Assembly (NCBI GenBank): GCA_020025915.1
Contig: JAHHRH010000054.1
Coordinates: 1 to 8,827 of the forward strand
From: Sutterella sp.
GTDB lineage: Bacteria; Pseudomonadota; Gammaproteobacteria; Burkholderiales; Burkholderiaceae_F
Length of the DNA stretch: 8,827 bases
Direction: 5' to 3'
The notes below the pieces were generated by a model that saw nothing but the letters and a program-made list of their open reading frames with translations, made no database searches and was not told the DNA's origin. Position numbers and translations under genes: made by a program. Below are positions 5,881-8,827 of this stretch, one piece after another; positions within the stretch are counted from its first letter, which is position 1, and the number at the start of each line of letters is the position of its first letter.

Positions 5881-7191
5881 ATGCTTAGCCGTGATACGAC
5901 TCAGTTAGCCACCCGTGTACGCCGCCAGCATGGGATCGAAAACGTCCAAACGATTTGTCGGTTTGCTGTGGATCGCATGGCTGAAACGCAACTTCAGGAA
6001 GTCGCTTCTTCAATGACGCTGACAACCTTGATGTCGTTGGTCCCCATCATTGCCGTTTCGTTGGCCGCGTTTGCATTGTTCCCGAGTTTTGCAGATGCTC
6101 GTCAATCTTTGGAGCATCTTATTTTTTCGGGTGTCTTGCCTCAGCAATATAGTGAAACGATTGTTGGATATTTGAGAAGCTTTACGGAACATGCATCGGG
6201 CCTTGGAATTGTTGGTTTGGCTGCTTTATCGGTGACTGCGCTTCTTTTGATTGACAAGTTTTTTGTGACGGTTAATCGTATTTTTATGGTGAAGCGTATG
6301 CGTCCTTGGGCTCAGCGTGCTTTGCTTTATTGGGCGCTTGTCACGTTAGGTCCTGTCTTTATTGCGTTTTCTTTAACCGTGACCACGCAAGCTTTTCGGT
6401 CAGCCTCTGAAGGGATGGATCCTGGCGCCATGTCTTGGCTTATGCCCATGATTCAGCTTCTTTTGCAGGTGGGGGTTTACACCTTCCTCTATAAGTTTGT
6501 GCCTAATTGCCATGTGCCCGTCTCACATGCCGCCATTGGTGGAACGGCAGCTGCTGTGGCAGGACTCGTTTTACGAGAAGTCTTTGGTCATTACATTGCT
6601 GCGGGCACGTTGACATCGATCTACGGTGCCTTTGTGGCCTTCCCGGTGTTACTGCTGTGGTTTTATCTCTCGTGGCTCATTATTTTTGGGGGCGCAGCGA
6701 TTGCGGCTACCATTCCGCTTTTGACCTCAGGGCGATTTTCAGATAGTTACAAAGAAGGGAATGACTTTTTGACAGGGGTGGCTTTACTTAAAGTGCTTTG
6801 GGAGCATCGTCAAAAGGGAGAAACATCTGTTTCGATGACTGTGCTCTGTGACGAAGTGGATAGCTATCCTCAGGCGGCACGTCGCATTCTCGAAAAGCTT
6901 TCCGAAAAAGACTACTGTGGTGAGATCACCAACGGTAAACATGCGGTTAACGAAAGTGAATGGGCGCTTTTGTGTGACCCAATGACCATGTCTTTAAAGG
7001 ATGCTTTCTCGGCTTTGTTGGTGGATGCCTCTATTCATTTGGTGTGCCCACGACAAGTTTCAAAACGACGCGATGAGGGGATGCTTTTTAATTGGTATAG
7101 AGAATTGAGTCGGACTGACATGTTGGTACAACCTTTAGCCACGGTCTTCGCGGTAGATGAAGACGAAAAGAAGGTCGAAAAATGGACATGA
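5881..7191 (+). CDS. YihY/BrkB family inner-membrane protein
   Basis: A 436-residue member of the YihY (UPF0761/BrkB) family. Its molecular function is not established, and the old RNase BN label for the family was withdrawn. The family start motif ETQLQEVASSMTLTTLMSLVP is at about 35-55. Six hydrophobic segments follow, near 46-67, 107-134, 147-170, 183-207, 214-240 and 246-281. The cytoplasmic tail of about 150 residues includes a winged-helix-like stretch (about 295-350), as in the longer betaproteobacterial versions, and ends in an acidic/lysine-rich tip. The frame is open back to a TTG at 5788. I chose 5881 because the extra 31 residues look unlike the family and overlap the candidate promoter. 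No clear Shine-Dalgarno is present at either site. The stop codon is the first triplet of a TGAGGACAAAAA stretch resembling the adjoining IS end, so the C-terminus may have been set by the insertion. Confidence 0.88.
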   Translation: MLSRDTTQLATRVRRQHGIENVQTICRFAVDRMAETQLQEVASSMTLTTLMSLVPIIAVSLAAFALFPSFADARQSLEHLIFSGVLPQQYSETIVGYLRSFTEHASGLGIVGLAALSVTALLLIDKFFVTVNRIFMVKRMRPWAQRALLYWALVTLGPVFIAFSLTVTTQAFRSASEGMDPGAMSWLMPMIQLLLQVGVYTFLYKFVPNCHVPVSHAAIGGTAAAVAGLVLREVFGHYIAAGTLTSIYGAFVAFPVLLLWFYLSWLIIFGGAAIAATIPLLTSGRFSDSYKEGNDFLTGVALLKVLWEHRQKGETSVSMTVLCDEVDSYPQAARRILEKLSEKDYCGEITNGKHAVNESEWALLCDPMTMSLKDAFSALLVDASIHLVCPRQVSKRRDEGMLFNWYRELSRTDMLVQPLATVFAVDEDEKKVEKWT

Positions 7192-7221
7192 GGACAAAAA
7201 TATCGGAGGTGCGGACAAAAA
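7189..7221 (+). repeat. Tandem TG(A/C)GGACAAAAA repeats at the IS left boundary
   Basis: TGAGGACAAAAA (7189-7200) and TGCGGACAAAAA (7210-7221) differ at one base and start 21 bases apart. The second continues as GTTGGACC, the usual inner part of IS150-group terminal repeats. The first overlaps the yihY stop codon. They may be two IS-end remnants, or one true end plus a pre-existing similar sequence. Confidence 0.5.
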
Positions 7222-7259
7222 GTTGGACCTAACTTTGTATGATTTAAAACGTGTTCAAC

Positions 7260-8026
7260 ATGTATACAAAACTCGAAATTGATCAAGCAATACAACTTTG
7301 GAGGCAAACAGGATCTCCAACCAAAACCATTTCCATCTTAGGATATCCCTCACTGAAGACGTTGAAGCGATGGGTACGAGACTTTAGAGCTAAGGGGTAT
7401 GTAGTCTCTAAAAATCAATCTGGCCTGCACTCCAAGTTTTCCAAGTAACAAAAGAAGACCGCTATTGAGCGTGTCCTTGCAAACGGAGGCAGTATCGCAC
7501 GTACCAAACGCGAGTTAGGTTACCCCTCTCGTACAGCGTTAAAACTGTGGTTGAAGTCATATCGACTTGAGCATCCCGAGTTGACTATGCCAGCACCTGT
7601 GGTTTTTACTCCATCAACGGACTATACAGATAAGGAAAAGATGGTTGCTGTTCGGGAAATGCGACGCAAAAAGCGATCCGTTATTTCTATTGCACGAGAA
7701 CTTGGTATAAGCCGACAAACGCTCTATGCTTGGGCTAGAGAATTTCCTATGCCTGTTAATCCTGACGACGCATTCCAACTCCAAAACCTCAAGCTCAACG
7801 TCCTACAGCTCACTCTAAAACCCCCAAGACAAGGCTTGAAGTCGCCTTGAACAAGGTTGAAGAGTTTGAAAAGCAGGTTACGATGTTAACTGACGAGTCC
7901 GCGGAACTTCAAAAACAGATTGCTCAGTTGCAACTTTAAAAGGATGTCTTGGTAAAAGCAGCCGAAATATTAAAAAAGACGGGGGCATCAATCTGGACAA
8001 ACTTAGCAACAGGGAGAAAGCCCTGA
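7260..8026 (+). pseudogene. Broken orfA of the IS3-family element (HTH DNA-binding subunit)
   Basis: OrfA binds the IS ends and regulates transposition. Three helix-turn-helix-like units are visible: TKTISILGYPSLKTLKRWV, then GSIARTKRELGYPSRTALKLW, then SVISIARELGISRQTLYAW. A leucine-zipper-like coiled coil follows (about 7826-7936). The TAA at 7446-7448 interrupts the frame after the first unit; most likely a sense codon such as GAA or CAA mutated. A one-base deletion near 7776 moves the coiled coil to another frame. A second TAA at 7937-7939 breaks LQL-KDVLVKAAEILKK, where family members usually have Glu. The zero frame ends at TGA 8024-8026, after the slippery site. A GTG at 7251 is an alternative start. 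Confidence 0.8.
7972..8025 (+). promoter_or_regulatory. Programmed -1 frameshift site of the IS
   Basis: AAAAAAG (7972-7978) lies in the orfA frame as A-AAA-AAG, the classic slippery heptamer of IS150-group elements. Slipping back one base moves ribosomes into the orfB frame, reading DGGINLDKLS. A hairpin CAGGG/CCCTG (8010-8014, 8021-8025) 31 bases downstream could act as the stimulator. The site is intact although the genes on both sides are broken. Confidence 0.7.
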
Positions 8027-8827
8027 TGATTGATGTCCTACGTACTTCATATAAGCTAAAGGATTTACTCAAGGTACTGAATATTGCCAAAAGTAGCTAT
8101 TGCTATTAGAAGAAGGTTATTGCCCAACCAGATAAGTATCAGAAATTATGTTCAAAGCTCAAACAGACCTTTGAAATCAATTACAACAGTTATGGCTATA
8201 GGCGCAATTGGTTCTCTTTGAGAAACGAGGGAATCACTGTATCCGAAAAAATCATTCGTCGGTTAATGAAAGAGGAGGGCTTGTATGTCTATACAAAACG
8301 AACTCGAAAATATTCCTCTTACAAAGGCGAAATTAGTCCTGCTGTTCCAAATTTAATTGCAAGAAACTTTCATTCTCAAGCTCCTAATCAAAAATGGCTA
8401 ACTGATATCACCGAGTTCTCAATTCCAGCTGGTAAGGTATACCTTTCCCCAATTATTGATTGCTATGATGGTATGCCATGTTTCATGGAGTATCTCTACC
8501 TCGCCATCAGCGAAATTAGCTAACACGATGTTGAGAAAGGCAGTACGCACACTCAAGGATCACGAGCAGCCAATTATTCATTCAGACCGTGGCTGTCACT
8601 ACCAGTGGTCTGAATGGGTTCGTCTAACCAAGGTACATAAGCTAACAAGGTCGATGTCTAAGAAAGGATGTTCTCCGGACAACTTTGCTTGTGAAGGCTT
8701 CTTTGGGCGCATGAAAAACGAGATGTTTTATGACCATCATGGCAGGGTAAAACCATTCCTGAATTTATCGCCATAGTCGATCAGTATATGCATTGGTATA
8801 GAGAGAAAAGAATCAAAGCTTCATTAG
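7978..8827 (+). pseudogene. Broken orfB: IS3-family DDE transposase, 3' end beyond window
   Basis: OrfB supplies the catalytic integrase-like domain of the fused OrfAB transposase. After an HTH_21-type region (YGYRRNWFSLRNEGITVSEK near 8190) come the catalytic residues: Asp in WLTDITEF (8404-8406), Asp in HSDRGCHY (8585-8587) and Glu in ACEGFFGRMK (8693-8695). Exactly 35 residues separate the last two, with Lys seven after the Glu: DD(35)E. Damage consists of TAG at 8107-8109 (SSYCY-KKV), one extra base near 8479 and one missing base near 8752. The terminal HWYREKRIKASL motif returns in the first frame. The final g at 8827 begins the next codon, probably the family Gly, so the TAG at the window edge is not in frame. 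Confidence 0.85.

Larger units (their letters stand above)
7210..8827 (+). mobile_element. Degenerate IS3-family (IS150-like) insertion sequence, right end outside window
   Basis: The element contains an orfA-like multi-HTH gene and an orfB-like DDE transposase gene, overlapping at an A-AAA-AAG frameshift site, the standard IS3/IS150 design. The left end is best placed at TGCGGACAAAAAGTTGGACC (7210-7229). The window stops inside orfB, so the right terminal repeat and any target duplication cannot be seen. Three in-frame stops (7446, 7937, 8107) and three frameshifts (near 7776, 8479, 8752) make it inactive. It lies downstream of yihY on the same strand with no visible terminator between. Confidence 0.85.

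Noticed and set aside
7035..7307. Minus-strand open frame across the yihY/IS junction
   Set aside because: It spans the boundary between host gene and mobile element, which a real gene would not be expected to do, and has no recognisable features.
7878..8090. Minus-strand open frame within the insertion sequence
   Set aside because: It is antisense to the coiled-coil/orfB junction of the transposase and shows no family character.
8825..8827. TAG at the window end as the transposase stop codon
   Set aside because: In the restored orfB frame the codons are TCA, TTA and then a first base g, so TAG is out of frame and the gene continues beyond the window.

Overview
The window looks like a chromosomal segment of a betaproteobacterium. 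The best single indicator is an EF-P with arginine at position 32 next to EarP, the EF-P arginine rhamnosyltransferase. This pairing is typical of Betaproteobacteria and some Gammaproteobacteria. The overall gene style (UvrC, PgsA, long YihY/BrkB) and a gut-type IS3 element would fit a host-associated Burkholderiales such as Sutterellaceae. That family assignment is inference from memory; no search was run.

Left part, minus strand (1-2630): earP, then efp, then a deoxycytidylate-deaminase-family gene. earP and efp form a functional pair: EarP puts rhamnose on Arg32 of EF-P so that EF-P can relieve ribosome stalling at polyproline. A clear intrinsic terminator follows efp. The deaminase gene therefore has its own start and probably its own promoter, and it ends in a second strong terminator at 52-90.

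Middle, plus strand (2632-5306): earP and uvrC are divergent. Between them lies a perfect inverted repeat (ATTGTACC, 12 bases, GGTACAAT) that puts a TACAAT -10-like hexamer on each strand. uvrC (nucleotide excision repair) and pgsA (phosphatidylglycerophosphate synthase) are 15 bases apart and form an operon, which ends at a probable terminator at 5358-5403.

Intergenic 5307-5880: this is the most interesting part. Convergent to pgsA, on the minus strand, sits a complete small transcription unit with no credible protein. It has a good sigma70-type promoter (TCGACA, 17 bases, TATGAT), about 205 bases full of local hairpins, a 5'/3' closing stem, and a strong terminator with six U. I read it as an unannotated structured small RNA. 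Upstream of its promoter is a pair of inverted ~21-base repeats 87 bases apart, enclosing further small dyads.

Right part, plus strand (5881-8827): a YihY/BrkB-family membrane protein, followed directly by a decayed IS3-family (IS150-like) insertion sequence. Its left end lies at or just after the yihY stop codon and its right end is outside the window. The element keeps an A-AAA-AAG programmed frameshift site and DD(35)E residues, but it carries three in-frame stops and three frameshifts, so it should be dead.
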